Below are positions 7,634 through 20,601 of a stretch of DNA of 64,000 bases, one piece after another (position 1 is the stretch's first letter; the number at the start of each line of letters is the position of its first letter). A program made the position numbers and the translations under genes. The notes under the pieces are model-generated. The model saw nothing but the letters and a program-made list of their open reading frames with translations, was not told the DNA's origin and did not search any database. Origin of the DNA: Deferrivibrio essentukiensis (GTDB taxonomy: Bacteria; Chrysiogenota; Deferribacteres; Deferribacterales; Deferrivibrionaceae); NCBI RefSeq assembly GCF_020480685.1, contig NZ_JAJAFU010000004.1, forward strand, positions 62,001 through 126,000, given 5' to 3'.

Positions 7634-8766
7634 AAATTTTCATACCTCTTGATAAATTGGACAGCAAGTAGGGATGTAAAACTTAAAAATGCCCCTGCTA
7701 TAAAAGGTATTTTATAATTAATAAGCCAAAGCATTCCGCCTAACACAGGTAAAACTACTGCTGCAATATGATTAATAGTGAAGCCGACCGCCATACTTGA
7801 TGCAATGTCTTTTTCTTCGGCTATTTTCTGAAAAAACGTTTTTATAGCCATAGAAAAGTTAAAAAATACGTGATCAAGTATATACACAAAGGCAGCTACA
7901 TATTTATTTGGAGTGAATGCATAAGTCAAAAATATGAATATAAGACTGAAATATTCAAGGGAAAGGACTTTCCTCTCTCCAAACGTGTTAACCGCTTTGC
8001 CTATTAAAGGGCTTATGAGAAAGTTAATAAAGTTATTAACAAAAAATAGTAACGCTACGCTCTGTATTGAAAACTCAAATTTTTTTACCAACAAAAAAAC
8101 CGAAAATGCTGTAAATATCTGTCTTCTCGCACCGGCCAAAAATGTCAGCAAGTAAAAGAGCCAATACTTTTTTCTTAAAATCATTTTCTTTGTTTGGACA
8201 GGTTTACTCTTATCCGTGGGGTCCATAAAAAATGTAACAAATGCAATAAACATGACAAAGCTGCCTAAAATCATATAAGATGTTTTATAATCAAAATATT
8301 TTGTCAAAAAATACACCACAATACCTGTCAATATACTTGTAACGGCAGCTATCGACCTTAATCGACCAAAGACAAGAGGTGATTTAGATTTTTCAAAATA
8401 CTGCAATGTCAAAGATTGATTAACCGTTTCATAATAGTGAAAACCAAATGACATAATAAGGGTTGTAAAAACAATCCCCAAAAAACTCGGGAAGAAACCT
8501 GTTAAGAAGATGCCTACTCCTAATGTAAAAATTGATAAAACGGCAAGCCTATCCTCCCTTATTAAAATTAAAATATAAACTACCAAAAGGGCTAAAAAAC
8601 CAGGTATCTCCCTAATAGATTGGGTAAAGCCCATATTGAAGCCATCAAAGTTTGCCTTTTCCACTGCAAAATTATTAAAAAGCGTCATCCACCCCTGCAA
8701 ACCGGTAAATGATGCAATAGTCAACAGCATAAGCATTATAAACATTTTTTTTTCAGAAGTGCTCAA
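7630..8766 (-). CDS. Major facilitator superfamily transporter
   Basis: 378 residues with about eleven to twelve hydrophobic helices in two halves separated by a charged loop (DPTDKSKPVQTKKMILRKK). The segment LVFGRLRSIAAV resembles an MFS loop motif. The start is close to the N-terminal helix (KKMFIMLMLLTIASF). It lies between an aminotransferase and lpxK with a 4-base overlap to lpxK. The substrate is unknown; export of an amino acid derivative or an envelope-related function are both possible from context only. Confidence 0.82.
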   Translation of the reverse strand: MSTSEKKMFIMLMLLTIASFTGLQGWMTLFNNFAVEKANFDGFNMGFTQSIREIPGFLALLVVYILILIREDRLAVLSIFTLGVGIFLTGFFPSFLGIVFTTLIMSFGFHYYETVNQSLTLQYFEKSKSPLVFGRLRSIAAVTSILTGIVVYFLTKYFDYKTSYMILGSFVMFIAFVTFFMDPTDKSKPVQTKKMILRKKYWLFYLLTFLAGARRQIFTAFSVFLLVKKFEFSIQSVALLFFVNNFINFLISPLIGKAVNTFGERKVLSLEYFSLIFIFLTYAFTPNKYVAAFVYILDHVFFNFSMAIKTFFQKIAEEKDIASSMAVGFTINHIAAVVLPVLGGMLWLINYKIPFIAGAFLSFTSLLAVQFIKRYENL

Positions 8767-8784
8767 TTTAAAATTCCTTATAAT

Positions 8785-9915
8785 TTATTTTTTGCTTTTC
8801 AAATAACTCTTAATTCTTTCAATACCTTCTTTCATATGATCTATATTCCTTGTATAAGCAAATCTTAAATATTTATGAGTATTATATTTCCCGAAATCTA
8901 CCCCTGGAGTAACGGCTACCTGAATATTTTCAAGCAGCTCCTTTGCAAACTCAAATGAATTATCCGTGTATTTAGAAACATCCACCCAAATATAAAATGC
9001 ACCTTCCGGGACAACATCAACCTTAAAAATCTCCGATAACTCTTTGTATAAAAAATCTCTCCTTTCTTTGAACATGTCGCGACATCTTTCTAAGTGTTCG
9101 TAATCAAACGCATAGAGCCCTATTTGCTGACTCACACTACTTGCGGATATAAACAGATTTTGCATCAATATTTCAGCCTTTCTGACCAAATTATCGGGCA
9201 TAATCATCCACCCAAGCCTAATACCCGGCATACAAAAATATTTTGAGAAACCATTAATCACAATGACATTATCTGAAAATTCAAGGGCAGAAGAAACCCT
9301 TTCGCCAGTATAAGTAAGCCCATGATAAATTTCATCGGAAATAAAATTAATCCCCTTGTTGTCACAATATTCCACAAGCTCTTTTAATGCCTGGTTTCCA
9401 TAAATATTTCCGATAGGGTTTGAAGGGGAAGATATCTGCACTGTTTTTATATCTTTAAGCTCTTTGATATGCTCTACCCTCATCTCATAGTTGGTTGAGG
9501 AATCTACCGGTATAAACTCAGGCACTATATCTAACATGTATGAAAAGTTTTTGTAACATGGGTATGACGGGTCACTGAGTGCAATCTTTTCACCGCTATT
9601 CAAAGTAATGGCATAAGCTATCAAAAACGCCCCTGAAGTCCCTGGAGTAACTAAAATCCTATTTATTGGAATATCAAGATTGTAATACTTCTTGTAAAAT
9701 TCTGCTATCTTTTCTCTTAAAGGAGCAATACCAAGACTCTCCGTGTAAGGGAAAGAAAGAGAGTTTGATATTTCCATTAGAGCGCTCTTCACTTTTTCTG
9801 TTGGCGGCAAGTCAGGTTGGCCTACTTCAAAATGAATTACGTTTTCAAGCTCTGTTGTCCTTTTTATAATATCCATAACAATAAATGGGGACACATTTGA
9901 TAATCTGTCATTCAT
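8785..9915 (-). CDS. Class I aminotransferase (AspB/AlaA type)
   Basis: 376 residues, normal length for fold-type I aminotransferases. Visible motifs: HFEVGQPDLPP near the N-terminus, SSPSNPIGNIYG (substrate-binding Asn), SDEIYHGLTY (PLP Asp and Tyr), and NGFSKYFCMPGIRLGW with the Schiff-base Lys. A C-terminal Arg, in KYLRFAYTRN, would bind the alpha-carboxylate. It heads a three-gene minus-strand unit with an MFS transporter 18 bases downstream and lpxK. GAGAGG precedes the ATG. Substrate unassigned; aspartate, alanine or aromatic specificity are all possible. Confidence 0.88.
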   Translation of the reverse strand: MNDRLSNVSPFIVMDIIKRTTELENVIHFEVGQPDLPPTEKVKSALMEISNSLSFPYTESLGIAPLREKIAEFYKKYYNLDIPINRILVTPGTSGAFLIAYAITLNSGEKIALSDPSYPCYKNFSYMLDIVPEFIPVDSSTNYEMRVEHIKELKDIKTVQISSPSNPIGNIYGNQALKELVEYCDNKGINFISDEIYHGLTYTGERVSSALEFSDNVIVINGFSKYFCMPGIRLGWMIMPDNLVRKAEILMQNLFISASSVSQQIGLYAFDYEHLERCRDMFKERRDFLYKELSEIFKVDVVPEGAFYIWVDVSKYTDNSFEFAKELLENIQVAVTPGVDFGKYNTHKYLRFAYTRNIDHMKEGIERIKSYLKSKK

Positions 9916-10047
9916 GATAACCTCTCAGAATTTGTTATTCGTAGATTATTTATATTTTCAAATAATTCAATCATAAAAAAACAGTTGATTACCTGAAATT
10001 TTTTGTTATTCTAAATTTTCTTCCATATAAACTACTAGAGGATAAAA

Positions 10048-11247
10048 TTGAAAGAAGAAATCAAAAATGCAAAAAAACTTATAGCAAAATATATAAAACA
10101 GCTGCCTCTTTACTATTCAAACTATTTTTCTGAAATATTTGAAGGTGATATTTATTTTAAACTTGAAAATCTTCAAAGAACAGGCTCTTTTAAAATTAGA
10201 GGTGCATTAAGCTCAATAATTAACAATATGGATAAATGCAAAAACGGTGTTGTTGCCGCATCAGCGGGTAATCATGCTCAAGGCGTTGCATTTGGCTCAA
10301 GCCTTTTTGGAATTAAAGCTACTATTGTTATGCCAAAGCAAACCCCTCTTGTGAAAGTGGAAAATACAAAAAGTTATGGCGCAGAAGTCATATTACACGG
10401 AAACAATTATGACGAAGCTTATTCTTATGCTCTAAATTTATCAAAACAAAAACATTTTTACTTTATCCACCCTTTTAATGATATGGATGTTATAGCAGGC
10501 CAAGGGACAATAGGTCTTGAAATATTGGATGAAGATATTGATATAGATCAAATTATTATACCTATCGGAGGCGGTGGATTAATTGCCGGTATAGCTTCTT
10601 ATGTAAAAGAGGTAAGGCCTGACATAAAGATAATTGGTGTTCAATCTGAAAATGCAGCAGGGATGTATTACTCTTTTTTAAGGAAGAGCTTGGTTACCCT
10701 TTCAAGCTCAGCAACTATTGCTGAGGGGATTGCTGTAAAAAAAGTAGGCGATTTGACATATGGAATTTGCAGTAAGTATGTGGATGAAATAGTTACTGTT
10801 AGTGAGAATGAAATAGCCTTTGCTATTTTGCAATATATAGAAAAATCAAAACTTGTTGTGGAAGGCGCAGGTGCGGTACCGCTTGCTGCTGTCCTTGCCA
10901 ACAAAATTGATGTAAAAGGGAAAACGAGTGCACTTGTTGTATCAGGTGGAAACATTGACGTTAATCTAATCTCAAGGGTTATTAACAAAGGGCTTGTCAC
11001 AACTGGGCGTTTTGCACAAATATCAATAATATTAAAGGACACTCCAGGCTCATTGTCTGCAGCAACAGATATTATTGCAAAATGTGGCGCAAATGTGTTA
11101 GACATTAAACATTACAGATTTGATATAAATCTGCCTGTTAATTTTACCAAGGTTGTCTTTGATATTGAAACGAAGGGAAGAGAACATATTCAGGAAATCC
11201 TCAATGAACTTTATAGGCATGGTTATGAGGCGATGGTAAATGGCTGA
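10048..11247 (+). CDS. ilvA: Threonine ammonia-lyase with C-terminal ACT domain
   Basis: Converts threonine to 2-oxobutanoate and ammonia, entering isoleucine synthesis or threonine breakdown. 399 residues. PLP-binding Lys in TGSFKIRGA, SAGNHAQGVA, the phosphate-cradle glycine loop PIGGGGLIAG, and an ACT domain (QISIILKDTPGSLSAATDII) at the C-terminus, which gives it the length of the short biosynthetic/TdcB-like type rather than the two-ACT E. coli IlvA. The start is TTG with AGAGGA about 6 bases upstream; no ATG fits. The last 8 bases overlap the dnaA start, so dnaA has no private intergenic region here. Confidence 0.92.
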   Translation: MKEEIKNAKKLIAKYIKQLPLYYSNYFSEIFEGDIYFKLENLQRTGSFKIRGALSSIINNMDKCKNGVVAASAGNHAQGVAFGSSLFGIKATIVMPKQTPLVKVENTKSYGAEVILHGNNYDEAYSYALNLSKQKHFYFIHPFNDMDVIAGQGTIGLEILDEDIDIDQIIIPIGGGGLIAGIASYVKEVRPDIKIIGVQSENAAGMYYSFLRKSLVTLSSSATIAEGIAVKKVGDLTYGICSKYVDEIVTVSENEIAFAILQYIEKSKLVVEGAGAVPLAAVLANKIDVKGKTSALVVSGGNIDVNLISRVINKGLVTTGRFAQISIILKDTPGSLSAATDIIAKCGANVLDIKHYRFDINLPVNFTKVVFDIETKGREHIQEILNELYRHGYEAMVNG

Positions 11248-12574
11248 AAATAGAATTTGGGAAGAAGTATTAAAATATGCCGGTAAACATTTAAGTGACC
11301 AAATTGTTGAAACATGGCTTAAACCATTATCAATAAAAGAATTAAGGGGTGATCTTGTAACAATAATTGCTCCTAACAAATTCTATAAAAATTGGGTTGA
11401 GGACAAATATCTTAACGTCTTAAAAAAAATTTTTACCGAAGAGTTAACAATAGATGCGGATATTGCTATAGAAATATCCGACCATAAAGTTGAAAATGTT
11501 GAAAAAAACGTCCCTGTATATGTAAATAAAGATATCAATATACCAAAATTTACTACCAATCTAAACAAACAATATAATTTTGAAAACTTTGTAGTTGGCA
11601 GTTCAAATCAGTTTGCATTCTCAGCTGCGTCTGCAGTGGCTGAAGGGTATTTTCATACGTACAATCCCCTTTTTATATATGGTGGTGTAGGGCTTGGAAA
11701 GACACACATAATGCACGCAATAGGAAATAAGCTGATCAAGTCATTTCCAAAACTTAAGATACTTTACATTAGTAGCGAGAGTTTCACCAACGAAATGATA
11801 TATTCATTAAAGTCTAAATCTATGGACAGCTTTAGGGAAAAGTATCGAAATATCGATGTATTACTGTTTGACGATGTCCAATTTTTAGCAGGTAAAACAA
11901 GAAGCACGGAAGAATTTTTTTACACTTTCAATACACTTTATGATGAACAAAAACAGATAGTCATCACAAGTGACAAGACTCCTGATGAAATACCTGAAAT
12001 GGAAGAAAGACTCACCAGCAGATTTGCATGGGGTTTGATTGCTGATATTCAGCCCCCAAATGTTGAAGAAAAAACTGCTATTTTATTAAAGCGTGCTGAG
12101 ATAATGGGTATAAATTTATCCGATGAAATTGCGTTATTTTTAGCAGAAAATCTAAAAGGGGATAATGTAAGAGAGCTGATAGGTGCTTTAATAAGGCTTA
12201 GTGCTTATGCTTCCTTTAACAGCGAACCTCTTAGTATAGATTTTGCTAAAAAATGTTTAGACAGATTTTTAATTAAAAAGGATAAGCCTGTAAATCCTGA
12301 ATCGGTTCTTGATGCTGTATGTAGCTATTTTAATGTTAAGATTTCCGAATTAAAGTCCAAAAAGAGAACAAAAAGTATTTCACTACCAAGACAAATTGCA
12401 ATGTACATCTTAAGAGATAAGTTAAATATCTCATTGCAAGAGGTTGGTGAGCTTCTTGGTGGCAGAGATCATTCTACTGTTCTTCATTCAATATCACAAA
12501 TCGAATCAAAAATGAAAAAAGATCAAGAACTAAAAACAATTATAACAAATATCAACAAACTTATTTATAAATAA
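11240..12574 (+). CDS. dnaA: Chromosomal replication initiator protein DnaA
   Basis: 444 residues. Domain I (residues 1-80, WEEVLKYAGKHLSDQIVETW), a short linker, the AAA+ domain with Walker A GGVGLGKTH and Walker B LLFDDVQF, sensor motifs, and domain IV with the DNA-binding signature GGRDHSTVLHSI. DnaA binds origin boxes and melts the origin. It overlaps the 3' end of the threonine ammonia-lyase gene by 8 bases, so transcription must come from upstream or from within that gene. A 250-base AT-rich gap with DnaA-box-like repeats follows. Confidence 0.98.
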   Translation: MAENRIWEEVLKYAGKHLSDQIVETWLKPLSIKELRGDLVTIIAPNKFYKNWVEDKYLNVLKKIFTEELTIDADIAIEISDHKVENVEKNVPVYVNKDINIPKFTTNLNKQYNFENFVVGSSNQFAFSAASAVAEGYFHTYNPLFIYGGVGLGKTHIMHAIGNKLIKSFPKLKILYISSESFTNEMIYSLKSKSMDSFREKYRNIDVLLFDDVQFLAGKTRSTEEFFYTFNTLYDEQKQIVITSDKTPDEIPEMEERLTSRFAWGLIADIQPPNVEEKTAILLKRAEIMGINLSDEIALFLAENLKGDNVRELIGALIRLSAYASFNSEPLSIDFAKKCLDRFLIKKDKPVNPESVLDAVCSYFNVKISELKSKKRTKSISLPRQIAMYILRDKLNISLQEVGELLGGRDHSTVLHSISQIESKMKKDQELKTIITNINKLIYK

Positions 12575-12828
12575 TTTTTAACCAATAATATCAATAATTT
12601 ATTTTTCAGACTTTTGTTTGTAAAATGTTGATTATTTAAAGTATAATTTTTTCTCCCTTATTTTGTTATAAAATGTTGTTAAAAAAAACAAGTTTTACAC
12701 ATAGATATTTATTTGAAACTCATTATAAAATATTGAAAAATTCACTTGTCAACATTATAAACATACTCTATTATTACTACTGTTATCTTTTTATAAAAGA
12801 ATACTAATAATCTCCAACGGAGGAAATG
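12575..12828 (+). other. Candidate oriC: AT-rich dnaA-dnaN spacer with DnaA-box-like repeats
   Basis: No coding potential. Three 9-mers differ by one base from TTATCAACA, a DnaA-box variant: complement of 12626-12634, complement of 12674-12682, and 12746-12754. A weaker TTTTACACA is at 12693-12701. Two of them sit in a longer shared motif, T(G/A)TAAAATGTTG (from 12619 and 12667), with a third degenerate copy at 12724. The stretch is extremely AT-rich, fitting an unwinding element. The dnaN Shine-Dalgarno GGAGG is at its end. Origin function is inferred from position and repeats. Confidence 0.6.
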
Positions 12829-13934
12829 ATGAAACTTAAAATTGTAAAAGACGAACTTCAAAATGTACTCAACCATGCAATAAACTTTACAAGTACTAAA
12901 AACATAAATTCTATTTTACAAAATATTCTTCTAGAAGCAGAAGGTGACAAACTAACTATAAAAGCATCTAACATTCATACAGCCTACACAGCAGAAATAG
13001 ATGCTGTTATAGAAAACACAGGTATAACAACGGTCCCTTGCAAAAAGCTGCTTGATATAGTTAAGGAGTTACCAAACTCTGCAGTCATAGATATCAGTTT
13101 TGATGGACATAAACTTAAAATCAAAAGTGGTAAATCCTCATTTAATTTATCAACGTTAAATCCAGAATTATTTCCAACTATAGGTGAAATTGTTCCTGAA
13201 TATTTTATTGAAATACCAAGCGAAAAATTACAGGCAATATTAAAAAAAGTATATTTTTGTATATCTAATGATACTTCAAAAATAGAATACAGTGGTTGCC
13301 ACTTCAAAGCGTATGGCAATAAATTAGAAGCTGCAGCTGCAGATTATCAGAGAATAGCAATAGCACATACAGAATTTGAAGAAGAATTCTCCGACGAATT
13401 TTTAATAAATATACCAAAAAGGACAATAATTGAAGTAATTAAAATTATCGATGGTAATGAAACTGTTACAATAGAAACAGATAAGAAACAGATAGTTTTT
13501 AAAATTGGGAAAACACAAATTTATTCTAAGTTGATAGAAAAATATATTAAAAGTATTGCTTCACTTTTTAATGCCGAATATCCTACAACAGCTAAGCTTC
13601 CAAAAAATGAATTTATAGACGTTCTAAAGAGAGTCTCCTCAATTACAAGTGAAATAACTCATGGTGTAGTTTTATCTTTCAGTAATGGTAAATTGTCAGT
13701 ATACAGCCTTGAAACAGAATACGGTTTAGGTCATGATTTTATTGAAAATCTTGAATTTTCAGGTGAAGATTTAGACATCATCTTCAACTCAAAGCAATTA
13801 ATAGAAATTTTAAGTGCTGTAGATACAGATTTTGTCGAACTAAAAATGAATGGCAGAAAAAGTCCTGCACTTATTGTACCACAAGATAATTGGTATAAGT
13901 ATTTAGTAGTACCTCTTACGATTGAACAATTTTA

Positions 13935-13935
<1 letters not shown>
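12829..13935 (+). CDS. dnaN: DNA polymerase III beta subunit (sliding clamp)
   Basis: 368 residues, the standard length of three clamp domains. N-terminal MKLKIVKDELQNVLNHAINF and C-terminal ALIVPQDNWYKYLVVPL (the usual Met-Pro-Met/Arg-Leu tail is replaced by VVPLTIEQF) fit the family. Two in-frame ATGs are adjacent; 12829 is preferred because GGAGG ends 5 bases before it, against 2 bases for 12826. The stop codon shares one base with the recF start. Forms the ring that tethers the replicase to DNA. Confidence 0.96.
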
Positions 13936-17320
<3,385 letters not shown>

Positions 17321-17331
17321 TAGAGGTATAA

Positions 17332-19746
17332 ATGGAAAAGAATAAGGGTATTATTGATATAAGTGTAGAAGATTCTATAAAGGGAAGTTATCTCGATTAT
17401 GCTATGAGCGTAATCGTTGGTAGAGCTTTGCCTGATGTTAGGGACGGGCTAAAGCCTGTCCATAGAAGAGTGTTGTATGCAATGCATGAAATGGGGGTGG
17501 CTCATAATAAACCATTTAAAAAGTCTGCAAGAATTGTTGGGGATGTAATAGGTAAATTTCACCCTCATGGTGATGCTGCTGTTTACGATACAGTTGTAAG
17601 ATTGGCTCAAGACTTTTCTATGAGATACCAATTAATCGATGGTCAGGGTAATTTTGGTTCTGTGGACGGTGACTCAGCGGCGGCAATGAGATATACAGAA
17701 ATAAGAATGTCTAAAATCGCCGAAGAGATGCTTGCTGATATTGATAAAGAAACAGTAGATTTTATTCCCAACTATGATAATTCAATGGTTGAGCCTGTAG
17801 TCTTACCTACAAAAATTCCTAACCTTATAATTAACGGGACAAGTGGTATTGCTGTTGGGATGGCAACAAATATCCCACCACATAATTTACGTGAAATAAT
17901 TGATGCTCTTGTTTATATTATTGATAATCCAGATTATTCTCATGAAGATATTTTTAAGATAGTTAAAGGTCCTGACTTTCCTACCGCCGGTATTATTATG
18001 GGGATTAGTGACATTAGAAATGCATATCTTACGGGCAGAGGAAGTATCAAGGTAAGGGCTAAAGCTGAAATAGAAGAATTTAAAAACGGCAAACAGCAAA
18101 TTATTATTACTCAAATTCCATATCTTGTAAATAAAGCTACGCTGATTGAGAAAATTGCCGAGTTGGTTAGAGATAAAAAGATAGTGGGTATTACTGACTT
18201 GCGTGATGAGTCTGACAGAGATGGAATAAGGGTAGTTATTGAGGTTAGGCGGGGTGAATTACCCGATGTTATTTTAAATCAGCTGTATAAGTTTACTCAG
18301 CTTGAAACATCATTTGGCTTTAATATGGTTGCCCTTGTGGATGGTAAACCACAGACCCTTTCACTCTTTAAAATTCTTGAGGAATTTTTAAATCATAGAG
18401 TTGTTGTAGTTACAAGAAGGACGCAGTACTTATTAAAAAAGGCAGAAGAAAGACTCCATATATTAGAAGGTTTGAAGATTGCAGTTGAGAATATAGATGA
18501 AGTTATTAAAATAATAAAATCTTCCAATGATACTGCCAGCGCTAAATTGAATTTGATGAACAGATTTAGTTTTAGTGATGTGCAGGCTCAGGCTATCCTT
18601 GAAATGAGATTGCAAAAATTAACAGGGCTTGAGATAGATAAGTTATTGGAAGAGTACAAAAATACTCTAAAAAATATTGAATACTACAAAAGTATCTTAT
18701 CAAGTAATAAAGTATTGATGGGAATTATTAGAGAGGAATTGATTGAAATAAAAGATAAATATGGTGATGAAAGAAGGACTGTCATTGAAGCTGACACTGA
18801 AGAGCTACTTATTGAAGACCTTATCCCTGACAGTGAAACTGTTGTTACAATCACACATAATGGCTATATAAAGAGAACACTCCTATCTTCGTTTACTTCT
18901 CAAAGAAGGGGTGGCAAAGGTAAAAGTGCGACCCTTAGCAAAGGGGATGATTTTGTCCAAAAGCTCATTTTAAGTACAAACCATTCTAAATTATTGTTTT
19001 TTACTAACAAAGGTAGAATTCATTTTTTAAAAACTTATGAGCTACCTGAATCTGCTCCGGGGACAAGGGGTAGGCATATTGCTAACCTTCTAAGTTTAGA
19101 GTCTGATGAGTATATTGCTTCGGCAATATCTGTTAATGAAAGCACAAAAGATAAATGTATATTCATGTGTACAAAATATGGAACAGTTAAAAAGGTTGAT
19201 ATTGAGCAGTTTAAAAGCGGTCGCAGCGGCATGATTGCTATTAAATTGAAAGAAGGTGATGAAATTATCGGTTCAGAGTTAACTTCTGATGAAGATAATA
19301 TTATTCTTGCGACAAAGAAGGGTAAAACACTCCAATTTTCATCTAAAGATGTTAGACCTATGGGAAGAAATGCTGTAGGAGTAAAAGGGATTAGTCTGTC
19401 AAGAGATGATAGAGTTGTATCTATGGAAGTTATTTCGGGTCATCCTTTTATACTTACAGTTACTTCTAATGGTTTTGGTAAATGTTCTCTTGTGACAGAT
19501 TATAGAATTCAAAATAGAGGCGGTAAAGGTCTCAAACTTGCGAAAATTACCGAGAAAACAGGTCCTGTTGTAGGGGCAAGACAGGTAAAGATGGAAGATG
19601 ATATAATGCTCATTGTAAAAAGTGGTAAAATTATTAGAATAAGTGTATCTGAGATACCTGTTTTAGGAAGAGATACTCAAGGTGTGAAGCTTATGAATAC
19701 AGGGGAAGATAAAATTATCTCTATAGCTGTTGTAAAGGAGGATTAG
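17332..19746 (+). CDS. gyrA: DNA gyrase subunit A
   Basis: 804 residues. Breakage-reunion domain with [16 protein letters not shown], the quinolone-region context [10 protein letters not shown], and the catalytic Tyr in [11 protein letters not shown]. The C-terminal beta-pinwheel carries the GyrA box SQRRGGKGK, which separates it from topoisomerase IV ParC and supports DNA wrapping and negative supercoiling. The residue pattern at the QRDR is GDAAV, the common susceptible form (Ala in place of the first Ser). folD begins immediately after the stop codon. Confidence 0.98.
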   Translation: MEKNKGIIDISVEDSIKGSYLDYAMSVIVGRALPDVRDGLKPVHRRVLYAMHEMGVAHNKPFKKSARIVGDVIGKFHPHGDAAVYDTVVRLAQDFSMRYQLIDGQGNFGSVDGDSAAAMRYTEIRMSKIAEEMLADIDKETVDFIPNYDNSMVEPVVLPTKIPNLIINGTSGIAVGMATNIPPHNLREIIDALVYIIDNPDYSHEDIFKIVKGPDFPTAGIIMGISDIRNAYLTGRGSIKVRAKAEIEEFKNGKQQIIITQIPYLVNKATLIEKIAELVRDKKIVGITDLRDESDRDGIRVVIEVRRGELPDVILNQLYKFTQLETSFGFNMVALVDGKPQTLSLFKILEEFLNHRVVVVTRRTQYLLKKAEERLHILEGLKIAVENIDEVIKIIKSSNDTASAKLNLMNRFSFSDVQAQAILEMRLQKLTGLEIDKLLEEYKNTLKNIEYYKSILSSNKVLMGIIREELIEIKDKYGDERRTVIEADTEELLIEDLIPDSETVVTITHNGYIKRTLLSSFTSQRRGGKGKSATLSKGDDFVQKLILSTNHSKLLFFTNKGRIHFLKTYELPESAPGTRGRHIANLLSLESDEYIASAISVNESTKDKCIFMCTKYGTVKKVDIEQFKSGRSGMIAIKLKEGDEIIGSELTSDEDNIILATKKGKTLQFSSKDVRPMGRNAVGVKGISLSRDDRVVSMEVISGHPFILTVTSNGFGKCSLVTDYRIQNRGGKGLKLAKITEKTGPVVGARQVKMEDDIMLIVKSGKIIRISVSEIPVLGRDTQGVKLMNTGEDKIISIAVVKED

Positions 19747-20601
19747 ATGACTACCATTATTGATGGCAAGGCATTAGGTCTTAAAATAAGAGGTAAGATA
19801 GCTGAAGAAGTGGCTGAAGTAAGTAGAAAAGTTGGTAGAAAACCTGGCCTTGCAGTAGTTTTGGTTGGTGAAGATCCCGCAAGCCAAGTTTATGTTAATA
19901 TGAAGGAAAAAGCTTGCCTTGAGGCTGGGTTTAATTCATCTGTGTATAGATTGAGTCAAAGCACAACTACTGATGAGTTATTGAATCTTATTGATGAATT
20001 AAATAAAAATGATGGTATTGACGGTATTCTTGTTCAGCTTCCTTTGCCTGAACAGATTGATGAGAAGGAAGTTCTTTATTCGATAGACCCAAAAAAGGAT
20101 GTAGATGGTTTCCATCCTTTTAATGTTGGTTTGCTAAATATTGGAGAAGACACTCTCTTTCCGTGTACTCCGTATGGTGTTATGAAAATATTTGAGGAAT
20201 ATGGTATTGAATTGTCCGGTAAAAACGCAGTAGTTATAGGAAGGAGTAATATTGTAGGAAAACCGATGGCTTCCCTTTTACTAAGGGGGAATGCCACTGT
20301 AACTATTTGTCACTCAAGGACAAAAGATATTGCCTCAATATGTAAGAATGCTGATATTATAGTTGCTGCAGTAGGTATTCCTCAGTTTGTAACGGCAGAT
20401 TTTGTCAAGGATGGTGCTGTTGTAATTGATGTTGGAATTAACAGAGTGGATGGTAAGTTGGTTGGTGATGTTAACTATTCTGATGTTTTTGACAAGTGCA
20501 GCTATATTACCCCTGTACCCGGTGGTGTTGGCCCTATGACAATAGCTATGTTGATGTTTAACACATTAAAATCATTTAAGACAAGAACTCATCAATATTA
20601 A
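19747..20601 (+). CDS. folD: Methylenetetrahydrofolate dehydrogenase/cyclohydrolase
   Basis: Bifunctional folate enzyme interconverting 5,10-methylene-, methenyl- and 10-formyl-THF. 284 residues. Catalytic YVNMKEKAC (YxxxK), VQLPLPEQID, the dinucleotide-binding VIGRSNIVGKPMASLL, and TPVPGGVGPMT near the C-terminus. It starts directly behind gyrA and ends directly before mnmE, with no intergenic bases, so it is part of the same transcript. The folate link with the tRNA-modifying MnmE/MnmG system, which uses methylene-THF, makes this placement sensible. Confidence 0.97.
   Translation: MTTIIDGKALGLKIRGKIAEEVAEVSRKVGRKPGLAVVLVGEDPASQVYVNMKEKACLEAGFNSSVYRLSQSTTTDELLNLIDELNKNDGIDGILVQLPLPEQIDEKEVLYSIDPKKDVDGFHPFNVGLLNIGEDTLFPCTPYGVMKIFEEYGIELSGKNAVVIGRSNIVGKPMASLLLRGNATVTICHSRTKDIASICKNADIIVAAVGIPQFVTADFVKDGAVVIDVGINRVDGKLVGDVNYSDVFDKCSYITPVPGGVGPMTIAMLMFNTLKSFKTRTHQY

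Noticed and set aside
10668-11105. Antisense frame of 145 codons in the threonine ammonia-lyase gene
   Set aside because: It is the shadow of a well-supported gene, with low-complexity Ser/Thr composition.
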